The notes below the pieces were generated by a model. That model was not told the origin of the DNA. It searched no databases and saw nothing but the letters and a program-made list of their open reading frames with translations. The position numbers and the translations under genes are program-made. Positions 51,588 through 63,050 of a DNA stretch of 64,000 nt are shown piece after piece; the stretch's first letter is position 1, and every line of letters begins with the position of its first letter. Origin of the DNA: Bin87 sp965115825 (GTDB taxonomy: Bacteria; Chloroflexota; Dehalococcoidia; Lucifugimonadales; UBA3495); contig OZ220464.1 of the NCBI GenBank assembly GCA_965115825.1, forward strand, positions 558,001 through 622,000, in the 5' to 3' direction.

Positions 51588-51790
51588 CCCCATCCCATCC
51601 AACACGCGCGCAACCCCAACCACCCCAGCCGCCACCCCCACCTCAACACCTAACCCCATCCCATCCAACACGCGCGCAACCCCAACCACCCCAGCCGCCA
51701 CCCCCACCTCAACACCTAACCCCATCCCATCCAACACGCGCGCAACCCCAACCGCCCAGCCGCCACCCCCACCTCAGCACCTGACCCCAT
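51588..51790. repeat. 66-bp tandem repeat, three copies
   Basis: Units start at 51588, 51654 and 51720 (CCCCATCCCATCCAACACGC and onward) and are almost identical; a truncated end follows. Period divisible by three keeps a spurious minus-strand frame open. Begins directly at the GMC stop codon. Confidence 0.9.
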
Positions 51791-51848
51791 CCCAGCCAGC
51801 GCTCCTCCCGCATCGCCGCCCCGGCTAATTCCCCAACATCCGCCCACA

Positions 51849-51878
51849 TTGACGCAAACCGCGCCGCCGCGTTAGCCT
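51849..51878 (+). promoter_or_regulatory. possible promoter of the Uma2 cluster
   Basis: TTGACG (51849-51854), an 18-base spacer and TAGCCT (51873-51878), similar to the element before the MaoC genes. Downstream, GCGTCCGCTTGTAAAAT occurs twice (51897-51913 and 51962-51978). Confidence 0.35.
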
Positions 51879-52012
51879 AGTCTGGGCGCCCCCGCCGCGT
51901 CCGCTTGTAAAATGAGACTACCGCTGACTTGGCCCCGCTGGAAATCCGGGCATCCCCCATCGCGTCCGCTTGTAAAATCACTCAGCGGACGCCCCGTAAA
52001 GGGAATGATGAA

Positions 52013-52711
52013 ATGACCACCGCAACCAAGCCGCGCCCGCGCAAAACCCCGCCCCAGCCGCCGCCCTACCACCCCGGCGCAATCGCCATCCCCCTCGCCG
52101 AATTCGGCCAGTCCCTCGATGACCCCAACCTCGACCAATGGTTCATGGCTTTCGCAGAACGAAACTCCGACATGGCTCAATACGAAATATCCCACACCGG
52201 CCACCTCCTGATCAAAGAACCCACCGGCTACCCCGGTTCAGTGTACGAGATTGAACTGGCCGGAGATTTATTGCTCTGGTCTCGGCAAAACGGAGGCGTA
52301 ACCTTCGGCCCCAGTACCCGGTTCACCCTACCCGACGGCTCCCGCTTTGGCCCCGATGCCGCCTGGGTCAGCGAGGAACGCCGGCGCCTCCTCCACGAAC
52401 CGATACAACGCCCCTTCCCAGCGGTCGTCCCCGACTTCATCGCCGAAATAAAATCCCCCTCCAACACCCAAGCCGAACTCCTCTCCAAAATCGCATCATT
52501 CATCCATCACGGCGCGCGCCTCGCCTGGTACATCGACCCCGAAACCCGCGCCGTCATCATCTTCCGTCCCTCCCAGGAACCCGAAACCCTCCACAACCCC
52601 GAGCATATCGTCGCCGACGCCGCCGTACTCCCCGGCTTCCGCTTCCCCGTCCAACAGCGCATCTTCAACCTCTTCCCCAACACCCCATCACAGCAAGGAA
52701 CCACGCAATGA
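52013..52711 (+). CDS. Uma2 family endonuclease-like protein, copy 1
   Basis: 232 residues of the Uma2 (DUF820) family, a PD-(D/E)XK fold. A Pro-rich N-terminus (RPRKTPPQPPPYHPGAIAIP) precedes the domain. Active-site-type residues are in SRFGPDAAWVSEERRR (Asp) and VVPDFIAEIKSPSNTQAELL (Asp, Glu-x-Lys). I start at MTTATKPRPR because all three paralogues share it and AAAGGGAATGA precedes it. The stop overlaps the next start by four bases. Biological role of the family is unknown. Confidence 0.85.
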   Translation: MTTATKPRPRKTPPQPPPYHPGAIAIPLAEFGQSLDDPNLDQWFMAFAERNSDMAQYEISHTGHLLIKEPTGYPGSVYEIELAGDLLLWSRQNGGVTFGPSTRFTLPDGSRFGPDAAWVSEERRRLLHEPIQRPFPAVVPDFIAEIKSPSNTQAELLSKIASFIHHGARLAWYIDPETRAVIIFRPSQEPETLHNPEHIVADAAVLPGFRFPVQQRIFNLFPNTPSQQGTTQ

Positions 52712-53406
52712 CCACCGCAACCCAGCGGCGCCCGCGCAAAACCCCGCCCCAGCCGCCGCCTTACCACCCCGGCGCAATCGCCATCCCCCTCGCCGAATTC
52801 GGCCAGTCCCTCGACGACCCCAACCTCGACCAATGGTTCATGGCTTTCGCAGAACGAAACTCCGACATGGCTCAATACGAAATATCCCGCACCGGCCACC
52901 TCCTGATCAAAGAACCCACCGGCAGCCCCGGCTCAGTCTATGAAATCGGGCTGGCCGGAGACCTGCTGTTTTGGGCCGATAGCAACGGCGGAATCACTTT
53001 CGGCCCTTCCAGCATGTTCATCCTGCCCGACGGCTCCCGCTTCGGCCCCGATGCCGCCTGGCTCCGCGAAGAACGCCGGCGCGAAATCATCCTCCCCGAA
53101 AACCTGCCCTTTCCCCGCATCGTCCCCGACTTCATCGCCGAAATAAAATCCCCCTCCAACACCCAAGCCGAACTCCTCTCCAAAATCGCATCCTTCATCC
53201 ATCACGGCGCGCGCCTCGCCTGGTACATCGACCCCGAAACCCGCGCCGTCATCATCTTCCGTCCCTCCCAAGAACCCGAAACCCTCCACAACCCCGAGCA
53301 TCTCGTCGCCGACGCCGCCGTACTCCCCGGCTTCCGTTTCCCCGTCCAACAGCGCATCTTCAACCTCTTCCCCAACACCCCATCACAGCAAGGAACCACA
53401 CAATGA
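52708..53406 (+). CDS. Uma2 family endonuclease-like protein, copy 2
   Basis: 232 residues. The N-terminal half (to LIKEPTGSPGSVYEI) follows copy 1 almost exactly, whereas the second half (AAWLREERRREIILPENLPF, then PRIVPDFIAEIKSPS) follows copy 3. The central segment differs from both (FWADSNGGITFGPSSMF). It is therefore a mosaic. Predicted catalytic residues are retained. It is coupled to both neighbours by ATGA overlaps. Confidence 0.85.
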   Translation: MTTATQRRPRKTPPQPPPYHPGAIAIPLAEFGQSLDDPNLDQWFMAFAERNSDMAQYEISRTGHLLIKEPTGSPGSVYEIGLAGDLLFWADSNGGITFGPSSMFILPDGSRFGPDAAWLREERRREIILPENLPFPRIVPDFIAEIKSPSNTQAELLSKIASFIHHGARLAWYIDPETRAVIIFRPSQEPETLHNPEHLVADAAVLPGFRFPVQQRIFNLFPNTPSQQGTTQ

Positions 53407-54083
53407 CCACCGTAACCCAGCGGCGCCCGCGCAAAACCCCGCCCCAGCCGCCGCCCTACCGCCCCGGCGCAATCGCCATCCCCCTCGCCGAATTCGGCCA
53501 GTCCCTCGACGACCCCAACCTCAGCCGCTGGTTAGAGGCTTTCTCCGCCCGCAACGATAACAAAGGACAGTTCGAAATCTCAAAAGAAGGATGCCTGTTG
53601 CTTATGGCCCCTACCGGCAGCCCCGGCGTTTTGTTCGAAGGCGAGTTGCTTACCGACCTCAGCAACTGGGCCCGCGAGAACAATGGCATCGCCTACGGCC
53701 CCACCTCTCTATTCATCCTGCCCGACGGCTCCTACCTCGGCCCCGATGCCGCCTGGCTCCGCGAAGAACGCCGGCGCGAAATCATCCTCCCCGAAAACCT
53801 GCCCTTTCCCCGCATCGTCCCCGACTTCATCGCCGAAATAAAATCCCCCTCCAACACCCAAGCCGAACTCCTCTCCAAAATCGCATCCTTCATCCATCAC
53901 GGCGCGCGCCTCGCCTGGTACATCGACCCCGAAACCCGCACCGTCATCATCTTCCGTCCCTCCCAGGAACCCGAAACCCTCCACAACCCCGAGCACATCG
54001 TTGGCGACGCCGCCGTACTCCCCGGCTTCCGCTTCCCAGTCCAACAGCGCATCTTCAATCTCTTCCCCAACACCCCGCCATAG
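53403..54083 (+). CDS. Uma2 family endonuclease-like protein, copy 3
   Basis: 226 residues. Shares the Pro-rich start and the whole C-terminal half with copy 2 but has its own segment over residues 40-110 (SRWLEAFSARNDNKGQFEIS, EGELLTDLSNWARENNGIAY). That segment is closest to ordinary Uma2 proteins, so it may be nearest the ancestral gene. Catalytic-type EIK is intact. It ends the three-gene unit. Confidence 0.85.
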   Translation: MTTVTQRRPRKTPPQPPPYRPGAIAIPLAEFGQSLDDPNLSRWLEAFSARNDNKGQFEISKEGCLLLMAPTGSPGVLFEGELLTDLSNWARENNGIAYGPTSLFILPDGSYLGPDAAWLREERRREIILPENLPFPRIVPDFIAEIKSPSNTQAELLSKIASFIHHGARLAWYIDPETRTVIIFRPSQEPETLHNPEHIVGDAAVLPGFRFPVQQRIFNLFPNTPP

Positions 54084-54140
54084 CCACCCAGCCACGCTCA
54101 ACGAACCCCAATGCTTCGGTCACCCTCACAGCAAATCCCC

Positions 54141-54182
54141 ATCCCCAAAATCCCATAATCCGGTAAATCCCGATTCCGACAA
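54141..54182. repeat. single interspersed-repeat copy (diverged)
   Basis: One degraded copy (ATCCCCAAAATCCCATAATC, CGGTAAATCCCGATTCCGACAA) between the convergent third Uma2 gene and the nitroreductase gene. Confidence 0.7.
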
Positions 54183-54194
54183 CCCGTGCCTCAC

Positions 54195-54719
54195 CTACCC
54201 ATCACCAAACGTCAGCTCCTCGCCAAACCGCTCCCCGTGCGTCATCTCCGCCATCGGCTTGCGCGGCGTTCCGGTACCCTCCGGCCTTATTATCCGATAG
54301 CCGAAGGGCAGCACGGTGATAAGCTCATAGCCCTCCGTAATCCCCAGCAGCGCCTTTACCTCCGTCTGCTGCTCATCCCGTATCCCTACGAAGCACGTGC
54401 CCAGTCCTTCCGACCACGCCGCCAACTCCATCTGCTGCAAAGCCCGCCCCGCGTCCAGCTGCGGCCGGCGCGTCTCCCCCATCACCACGGCGATGGCCAA
54501 CGGCGCCCGCCCGATAAACGTCCCCTGCGTGCAGATACGCCCCAGCTCCGCGATGGTCTCCCGATTCCTGACCACGATGAAGTGCCAGGGTTGCGTATTG
54601 CTGGAGCTCGGCGCCCACCGCGCCGCCTGCAATATCCGGCGCAGCGCATCGTCCGGCACTGCATCAGGCTTAAAGTCGCGGATGGTGCGCCGCGTGCGGA
54701 TACACTGAAATACGTCCAT
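54195..54719 (-). CDS. nitroreductase family protein
   Basis: FMN-dependent nitroreductase fold, 174 residues. MDVFQCIRTRRTIRDFKPDA starts with the conserved Arg pair for FMN phosphate, then RWAPSSSNTQPWHFIVV and the C-terminal LLGITEGYELITVLPFGY. GGAAGGAGG before this ATG decides the start; an in-frame upstream ATG adds non-homologous residues. Closest types include broad NAD(P)H nitroreductases; BluB-like function is possible but unproven. Confidence 0.88.
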   Translation of the reverse strand: MDVFQCIRTRRTIRDFKPDAVPDDALRRILQAARWAPSSSNTQPWHFIVVRNRETIAELGRICTQGTFIGRAPLAIAVVMGETRRPQLDAGRALQQMELAAWSEGLGTCFVGIRDEQQTEVKALLGITEGYELITVLPFGYRIIRPEGTGTPRKPMAEMTHGERFGEELTFGDG

Positions 54720-54845
54720 ATCAAACCTCCTTCCATGTTGTGCGCCGATATTACTCAACGCTATACGACCCGACCCGCTGACCCTCATGCCGAACACAGC
54801 GAATCATCCCGTCGTTTTCAGACCTTGCCCATACCCTCCGGCGCG

Positions 54846-55613
54846 TCAGAACCTCGGCGGCCGCTTCTCCAAAAACGCAGTCATCGCCTCATGCGGAGCG
54901 GACGTAGCGAAACACAGCGAGAACGCCTTGATGCTGTACTCCGCCGCCGCTTCCTCTCCCATCTCCCGCCACGCCGACACGATTTGCTTCTGCGTCGCCA
55001 GAACGTAGCGACTCATCCCCAGGAATGTCTGCGCCGTTTCCATCGCCGCCTGCTCCAGTTCGCCTTTCGGAACCACCCGGTCAACTACGCCGATTTGCAG
55101 CGCCTCCTCCACTCCCATCGTGTCACCCGTCAGCAGCAGCCGTCGCGCCCGTCCCAAGCCCACCGTCGCCGGCAGCAGCGACGCCTCAATCACCGAGGGC
55201 AACCCGACCCTCACCTCCGGCAGCCCAAACACCGCATCCTCCGCTGCAATCCGAATATCGCACGCCAGCGCCAGCTCAAACGCCCCGCCCAGGCATGGCC
55301 CCTGTATCGCCGCCACCACCGGCAGCGGCGCGTTGAGCAGCCCCCACGCGGCGGCGTGCAGCCCGCGTATGAACCGCTCCGCCGCCAACGGCTCCAGGTC
55401 TTTCATCTCATGCAGGTCAACCCCGGCGGAAAAAGCCCGCTCCCCGGCGCCGCGCAGAATGACCGCCCGCAGCGTCTCATCATCTCCGCACTGCTCCATC
55501 TGCGCCGCCAACGCGCCGAAAACCTCCGGCCCCAGCAGATTCAGCTGCGTCCGACCCCGAACCTCCAACGTAGCGATGGCGCCCCGTCTCTCCAAAAACA
55601 CGCCGGCAGTCAT
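54846..55613 (-). CDS. enoyl-CoA hydratase/isomerase family protein
   Basis: Crotonase fold, about 255 residues. The oxyanion-hole strand is GAGERAFSAGVDLHEMKDL, and both hydratase glutamates are present, in GPCLGGAFELALACD and FGLPEVRVGLPS. A C-terminal LLLTGDTMGVEEALQIGVVD follows. It is thus likely to be a true hydratase. It sits in a minus-strand run with the YkgJ-like and DUF2277 genes upstream. Confidence 0.88.
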   Translation of the reverse strand: MTAGVFLERRGAIATLEVRGRTQLNLLGPEVFGALAAQMEQCGDDETLRAVILRGAGERAFSAGVDLHEMKDLEPLAAERFIRGLHAAAWGLLNAPLPVVAAIQGPCLGGAFELALACDIRIAAEDAVFGLPEVRVGLPSVIEASLLPATVGLGRARRLLLTGDTMGVEEALQIGVVDRVVPKGELEQAAMETAQTFLGMSRYVLATQKQIVSAWREMGEEAAAEYSIKAFSLCFATSAPHEAMTAFLEKRPPRF

Positions 55614-55655
55614 GCCCATTTCCCCCTGCAATCCGTAAATAACCGGTTCATCCCG

Positions 55656-55994
55656 CTAACTCTCGCCGCCTTGCCATCCCGAAATCGCGCAGCCGGGTTC
55701 AGGCTTGCGCGGAAACTCCCGACAGCACCGCGGACGATTATCATAAATCCGGCAGGCAGCGGTAGTCCGGTCCAGCATCGGGCAACATTCGCCGGGATGA
55801 TCCAGGAACAGCAGGTTACCCCCCGCATCGGCGGCGGCAGTAACTTCCGCCCTGACGCCCAGACTTGCCGCCGCCCTGCGGAACCCGTCAACTTCCTCCG
55901 GTTCCAGCCGCAGGATGAGCGGCCCCTGGCAGCACATCGCCCGGCACTCCTCCATACAGATGCGGCCCGCCTCCTCAGGACTGATGGCAAGCAT
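55656..55994 (-). CDS. YkgJ-type Cys-rich (zinc/iron-binding) protein
   Basis: 112 residues with the family's cysteine cluster: CMEECRAMCCQGP at the N-terminus, GECCPMLD, then CRIYDNRPRCCREFP. The family is annotated as putative zinc/iron chelators. The start follows the DUF2277 stop by six bases, so the two are coupled. Confidence 0.82.
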   Translation of the reverse strand: MLAISPEEAGRICMEECRAMCCQGPLILRLEPEEVDGFRRAAASLGVRAEVTAAADAGGNLLFLDHPGECCPMLDRTTAACRIYDNRPRCCREFPRKPEPGCAISGWQGGES

Positions 55995-56000
55995 CCTGCG

Positions 56001-56216
56001 CTACCGTCCCGTCGCCCGCGCATCCAGCGAGTCCAGCAGTGCCCGCGTCGCCAAAGCAACATCCACCACCGCCCGGTCAAAGACCAAAGCGTTAGCCCGC
56101 GAGGGCTGCCGGTAGCCGCTGATTTTACGGACAAACTGCAACGCCGCCTCGCGCACTTCATCGTCGCTGGCCTGCTCATCGCCACGCCGCAGCGTTTTGA
56201 TACTCCTGCACATCAC
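56001..56216 (-). CDS. DUF2277 family protein
   Basis: 71 residues. The start MMCRSIKTLRRGD and the block ALQFVRKISGYRQPSRANAL match the DUF2277 family, whose role is unknown. Adjacent to the YkgJ-like gene in the same direction. Confidence 0.85.
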   Translation of the reverse strand: MMCRSIKTLRRGDEQASDDEVREAALQFVRKISGYRQPSRANALVFDRAVVDVALATRALLDSLDARATGR

Positions 56217-56326
56217 AACAAGCCTCCCGGTCAGTATGAACCCGCCAACGTCCCCGTCGGCGCGCCCGCTATCTTATCTTGCCAAAAGCCAATCCGCCAC
56301 TACGCCGCATACCAACCCCCACAACA

Positions 56327-57169
56327 TCATCCCACCCAAGCAAAACCCCGCATCCGCCCACGCCGCAAAACCGCCAGGAACAACAGCACCGGAACCGCGC
56401 ACACCCAAACCGGATGCCAGCTAGCATAAGGCAAGCCGCCTCCATAAAAAAGAGGCGCATAAAACCACGCCCCGGCAAAAGCGACCGCCGCCATCGCTGT
56501 GCCGCCCAGCGTAAAAACTGCCCGCCCCTGTCGCCAGCTCAAAACCCCCAAAACCGCCATCCCAGCCGACAGCGCCAGCCAGATAAAGACTATACCCCAT
56601 TGTCCATCCGCTATCGCCCCGAAGAATAAAACCAACATTACGGTGTGAACGGCAACCGCAGCATACAGCAAGCCGAGCGCATAAGCCGCCCATCTGTTTC
56701 CTCCCCACAGCGGCGTTATTATCGCAGCGATGCCAGCGGTGAATGCCAGCAAAACGTTCGTCAAGTTCAAAAGTGGCAGCCAACGCATCATCGTGTCCCC
56801 GATTCCAGTGCCATCTGCTACTGGGCCATATAAGAGTACCCCCACAACGGCCATTATAATCGTCAAGTGGCCAACCGCCAGCAATGCAAAGGCAAGTCCC
56901 GCCGCCCAGAACCCTCCGGCAAAGTTCAGTATTTTCATCGGGTTGCGCGCTGCTATCGCAACGATGGGAATCATAAAAAAGTTGGCTACATTGAGAAAAA
57001 ACAGCCAAGCCGCAGTTTCGTCCGACAGATCTCTCTCGATATACCACGTGGAAAACCCCCAAGCTATCAAAACACCAAAAGCAAGAAGTACGGTGGCGGC
57101 CATAATCACCGCCACCATCGCCCACAACAGGAACGGCTTCGCGCTCTGCCAAACCGCTGCCATGTTCAT
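56327..57169 (-). CDS. tandem multi-pass membrane protein, copy 1 of 4
   Basis: 280 residues, about eight hydrophobic segments, no family recognised. The N-terminus (NMAAVWQSAKPFLLWAMVAV) and the C-terminus (WFYAPLFYGGGLPYASWHPV) are shared by all four paralogues. The middle (AARNPMKILNFAGGFWAAGL) is shared mainly with copy 4. GGAGGC precedes the ATG. The C-terminus is strongly basic, suggesting a cytoplasmic end. Confidence 0.7.
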   Translation of the reverse strand: MNMAAVWQSAKPFLLWAMVAVIMAATVLLAFGVLIAWGFSTWYIERDLSDETAAWLFFLNVANFFMIPIVAIAARNPMKILNFAGGFWAAGLAFALLAVGHLTIIMAVVGVLLYGPVADGTGIGDTMMRWLPLLNLTNVLLAFTAGIAAIITPLWGGNRWAAYALGLLYAAVAVHTVMLVLFFGAIADGQWGIVFIWLALSAGMAVLGVLSWRQGRAVFTLGGTAMAAVAFAGAWFYAPLFYGGGLPYASWHPVWVCAVPVLLFLAVLRRGRMRGFAWVG

Positions 57170-57230
57170 AACCGGCCTCCCGCTGCGCCAGAGAGATAGG
57201 AACCCGCCAACGTCCCCGTCGGCGCCCCAG

Positions 57231-58136
57231 CTATCTTACCTTCCCAAAAGCCAGTCCGCCACTGCGCCGCCAGCCAACTCCCGCAACATCATCCCACCCT
57301 GCCAAAACCGCGCACCCGCCCACGCCGCAAAACCCCCAGGAACAGCAGCAACGGAACCGCGCACACCCAAACCGGGTGCCAGCTAGCATAAGGCAAGCCG
57401 CCCCCATAAAAAGGAGGCGCATAAAACCACGCCCCGACAAAAGCAACCGCGCCGTCGCCGCGCCGGCCAGCGTAAAAACCGCCCGCCCCTGTCGCCAGCT
57501 CAAAACCCCCAAAACCACCAACCCACCCGACAGCCCCAGCCAGACAAGAACTATGCTCTGTTCTCCATACCCATAGATCTCTCCCATTCGCTCCACTATC
57601 GCGCCGAGAAATAGCACCACCACCGCCGTGTGAGCAATAACCGCACCATACAGCAAGCCGAGCGCATAAACCAACCGTCTGCTTTCTCCTAACAACGGCG
57701 TTATTATCGCAGCGGTGCCAGCGGTGAATGCCAGAAAAATGTTGGTCCAGTGCATTAATGACAATTCAGGCAACACTGTACCCCATATTAGGCCGGATAA
57801 AGCTACTGCCCCAGCTGCCACTGCAATCGTCAAATTGCTGACTCCCAGCAATGCGAAAGAGATCCCTGCCGGCCAAAGCCCTCCGGCAAATTTGCGCGCC
57901 GCTATCGCAACGGCGAGCATCACAAAAAAGTTGGCTACGTTGAGAAAAATCAGCCAGGCCGCAGTCGAGTCAATCAGTTCTGCTTCCCATTCGAACCTGC
58001 CCGCGCTGTTAAAAAAGGAAAATTCCCACAGCACCAGAACAACCAAAGCAAAAGTCCAGTAGGTGGCCATAGCCACCGCCACCATCGCCCACAACAGGAA
58101 CGGCTTCGCGCTCTGCCAAACCGTTGCCATGTTCAT
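57231..58136 (-). CDS. tandem multi-pass membrane protein, copy 2 of 4 (frameshifted end)
   Basis: Nearly identical to copy 3 through residue 220 or so. One C is missing near 57449 (CAACCGCGCC where copy 3 has CAACCGCCGCC), which moves the reading frame. The usual ending (AVAFVGAWFYAPPFYGGGLP) is thereby replaced by an alternative-frame tail (RLLLSGRGFMRLLFMGAACL) that extends the protein to 301 residues. The tail is Cys-rich and probably not functional, unless the slip is a sequence error. Confidence 0.6.
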   Translation of the reverse strand: MNMATVWQSAKPFLLWAMVAVAMATYWTFALVVLVLWEFSFFNSAGRFEWEAELIDSTAAWLIFLNVANFFVMLAVAIAARKFAGGLWPAGISFALLGVSNLTIAVAAGAVALSGLIWGTVLPELSLMHWTNIFLAFTAGTAAIITPLLGESRRLVYALGLLYGAVIAHTAVVVLFLGAIVERMGEIYGYGEQSIVLVWLGLSGGLVVLGVLSWRQGRAVFTLAGAATARLLLSGRGFMRLLFMGAACLMLAGTRFGCARFRCCCSWGFCGVGGCAVLAGWDDVAGVGWRRSGGLAFGKVR

Positions 58137-58243
58137 AACCGGCCTCCCGCTGCGCCAGAGAGATAGGAACCCGCCGGCGCCTCCGCTATCTTACCTTCCC
58201 AAAAGCCAGTCCGCCACTGCGCCGCCAGCCAACTCCCGCAACA

Positions 58244-59092
58244 TCATCCCACCCTGCCAAAACCGCGCACCCGCCCACGCCGCAAAACCCCCAGGAACAG
58301 CAGCAACGGAACCGCGCACACCCAAACCGGGTGCCAGCTAGCATAAGGCAAGCCGCCCCCATAAAAAGGAGGCGCATAAAACCACGCCCCGACAAAAGCA
58401 ACCGCCGCCGTCGCCGCGCCGGCCAGCGTAAAAACCGCCCGCCCCTGTCGCCAGCTCAAAACCCCCAAAACCACCAACCCAGCCGACAGCCCCAGCCAGA
58501 TAAGAACTATACTCCCTTCTCCATACCCATAAACCTCTCCCATTCGCTCCAATATCGCGCCGAGAAATAGAACCACAACCGCCGTGTGAGCGGCAACCGC
58601 AACGTATAGCAAGCCGAGCGCATAAACCAACCGTCTGCTTTCTCCTAACAGCGGCGTTATTATCGCAGCGACGCCAGCGGTGAATGCCAGAAAAATGTTG
58701 GTCCAGTGCATTAATGACAATTCAGGCAACACTGTACCCCATATTAGGCCGGATAAAGCTACTGCCCCAGCTGCCACTGCAATCGTCAAATTGCTGACCC
58801 CCAGCAATGCGAAAGAGATCCCAGCCGGCCAAAGCCCTCCGGCAAATTTGCGCGCCGCTATCGCAACGGCGAGCATCACAAAAAAGTTGGCTACGTTGAG
58901 AAACATCAGCCAGGCCGCAGTCGAGTCAATCAGTTCTGCTTCCCATTCAAACCTTCCCGCGCTGTTAAAAAAGGAAAATTCCCACAGCACCAGAACAACC
59001 AAAGCAAAAGTCCAGTAGGTAGCCATAGCCGCCGCCACCATCGCCCAAAACAGCTGCAGCTTCACCCTCTGCCAAACCGCTTTCATTCTCAT
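58244..59092 (-). CDS. tandem multi-pass membrane protein, copy 3 of 4
   Basis: 282 residues, intact. FEWEAELIDSTAAWLMFLNV, ISFALLGVSNLTIAVAAGAV and LPELSLMHWTNIFLAFTAGV are shared with copy 2 almost residue for residue, so the two separated recently. The C-terminal 65 residues match copies 1 and 4. About eight hydrophobic helices; no catalytic motif visible. Confidence 0.7.
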   Translation of the reverse strand: MRMKAVWQRVKLQLFWAMVAAAMATYWTFALVVLVLWEFSFFNSAGRFEWEAELIDSTAAWLMFLNVANFFVMLAVAIAARKFAGGLWPAGISFALLGVSNLTIAVAAGAVALSGLIWGTVLPELSLMHWTNIFLAFTAGVAAIITPLLGESRRLVYALGLLYVAVAAHTAVVVLFLGAILERMGEVYGYGEGSIVLIWLGLSAGLVVLGVLSWRQGRAVFTLAGAATAAVAFVGAWFYAPPFYGGGLPYASWHPVWVCAVPLLLFLGVLRRGRVRGFGRVG

Positions 59093-59199
59093 AACCCGCC
59101 TCCCGCTGCGCCAGAGAGATAGGAACCCGCCAACGCCTCCGCTATCTTACCTTCCCAAAAGCCAGTCCGCCACTGCGCCGCATACCAACCCCCGCAACA

Positions 59200-60048
59200 T
59201 CATCCCACCCTGCCAAAACCCCGCATCCGCCCGCGCCGCAAAACCGCCAGAAACAGCAGCACCGGAACCGCGCACACCCAAACCGGATGCCAGCTAGCGT
59301 AAGGCAAGCCGCCCCCATAAAAAGGAGGCGCATAAAACCACGCCCCGACAAAAGCAACCGCCGCCGTCGCCGCCCCGGCTAGCGTAAAAACCGCCCGCCC
59401 CTGTCGCCAGCTCAAAACCCCCAAAACCACCACCCCAGCCGACAGCCCCAGCCAGATAAGAACTATACTCCCTTCTCCATACCCATAGGCCTCTCCCATT
59501 CGCTCCAATATCGCGCCGAGAAATAGAACCACAACCGCCGTGTGAGCGGCAACCGCACCATACAGAAAACCAAGCGCATAAACCGCCCGTCTGTTCCCTC
59601 CCCACAGCGGCGTCACTATCGCAGCGAAAACGGCCCCGGATGCCAGAAAAGTGTTGGTCAAGCCCGAGAATGTCAACGCAGGCAACATCGTATCCCCCAT
59701 TGACTCGGATACTATCACCACTGCAACGATCGCTATAATCGTCAAGTGGCCGACCCCCAGCAGTGAAAAAGCGAGCCCCGCCGCCCAGAACCCGCCGGCA
59801 AAGTTCAGTATTTTCATCGGGTTGCGCGCTGCTATCGCAACGGCTAGTATCATAAAAAAGTTGGCTACACTGAGAAAGAACCCCCAGGCCGCAGTCCAGT
59901 TCGCCAGCTCTTCTCTCCCACTATACGAGGGAAACCACCAAAATATCAAAGCGAGCTGAGCGAAATACCCGTAGCTGGCCATAACCACTGCCACCATCGC
60001 CCAAAACAGGGACGCTTTCGCCCTTTCCCAAACCGCTTTCACGTTCAT
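59200..60048 (-). CDS. tandem multi-pass membrane protein, copy 4 of 4
   Basis: 282 residues, intact. Its first half has its own sequence (FWWFPSYSGREELANWTAAW) plus the RNPMKILNFAGGFWAAGLAF block shared with copy 1; the second half matches copy 3 (LFLGAILERMGEAYGYGEGS). It is the promoter-proximal member. The array has a period of about 956-967 bp, including a conserved intergenic stretch. Confidence 0.7.
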   Translation of the reverse strand: MNVKAVWERAKASLFWAMVAVVMASYGYFAQLALIFWWFPSYSGREELANWTAAWGFFLSVANFFMILAVAIAARNPMKILNFAGGFWAAGLAFSLLGVGHLTIIAIVAVVIVSESMGDTMLPALTFSGLTNTFLASGAVFAAIVTPLWGGNRRAVYALGFLYGAVAAHTAVVVLFLGAILERMGEAYGYGEGSIVLIWLGLSAGVVVLGVLSWRQGRAVFTLAGAATAAVAFVGAWFYAPPFYGGGLPYASWHPVWVCAVPVLLFLAVLRRGRMRGFGRVG

Positions 60049-60280
60049 GACCAGCCTCCCGCACGACAGCCTATGCCAACCGATTCAAGCCGCCGGCTGC
60101 CCCTGACTTGTCGCCGGACTGCCCCATATCCGCCATCTCAAGCCGATGCCATACCCTGTATGGTCAAAAGCCGCGCGGATGGTACTCACAAAACCGGCCC
60201 CGGTCAACACAGCTCCGACGCCGCAATAGCCAACTCCCCCCAATCCGCTCCGCCGCGCCCCAACGTATCACCGTTAATCT
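60049..60280. other. intergenic region between the membrane array and secA
   Basis: Divergent intergenic region; no gene supported. It must hold the promoter for the membrane array on the minus strand, which I cannot pinpoint. Confidence 0.35.
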
Positions 60281-60289
60281 TGCTATACT
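60281..60289 (+). promoter_or_regulatory. extended -10 promoter of secA
   Basis: TGC followed by TATACT (60284-60289). There is no convincing -35 at the expected distance, as is common for extended -10 promoters. The leader would be about 55 bases. Confidence 0.45.
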
Positions 60290-60349
60290 GTCCGCACACT
60301 CCAACCCGTCCGCCCATCGCCTGCCACCGGGCCGGGTAAAGGTTCTCCT

Positions 60350-63046
<2,697 letters not shown>

Positions 63047-63050
63047 ACCG

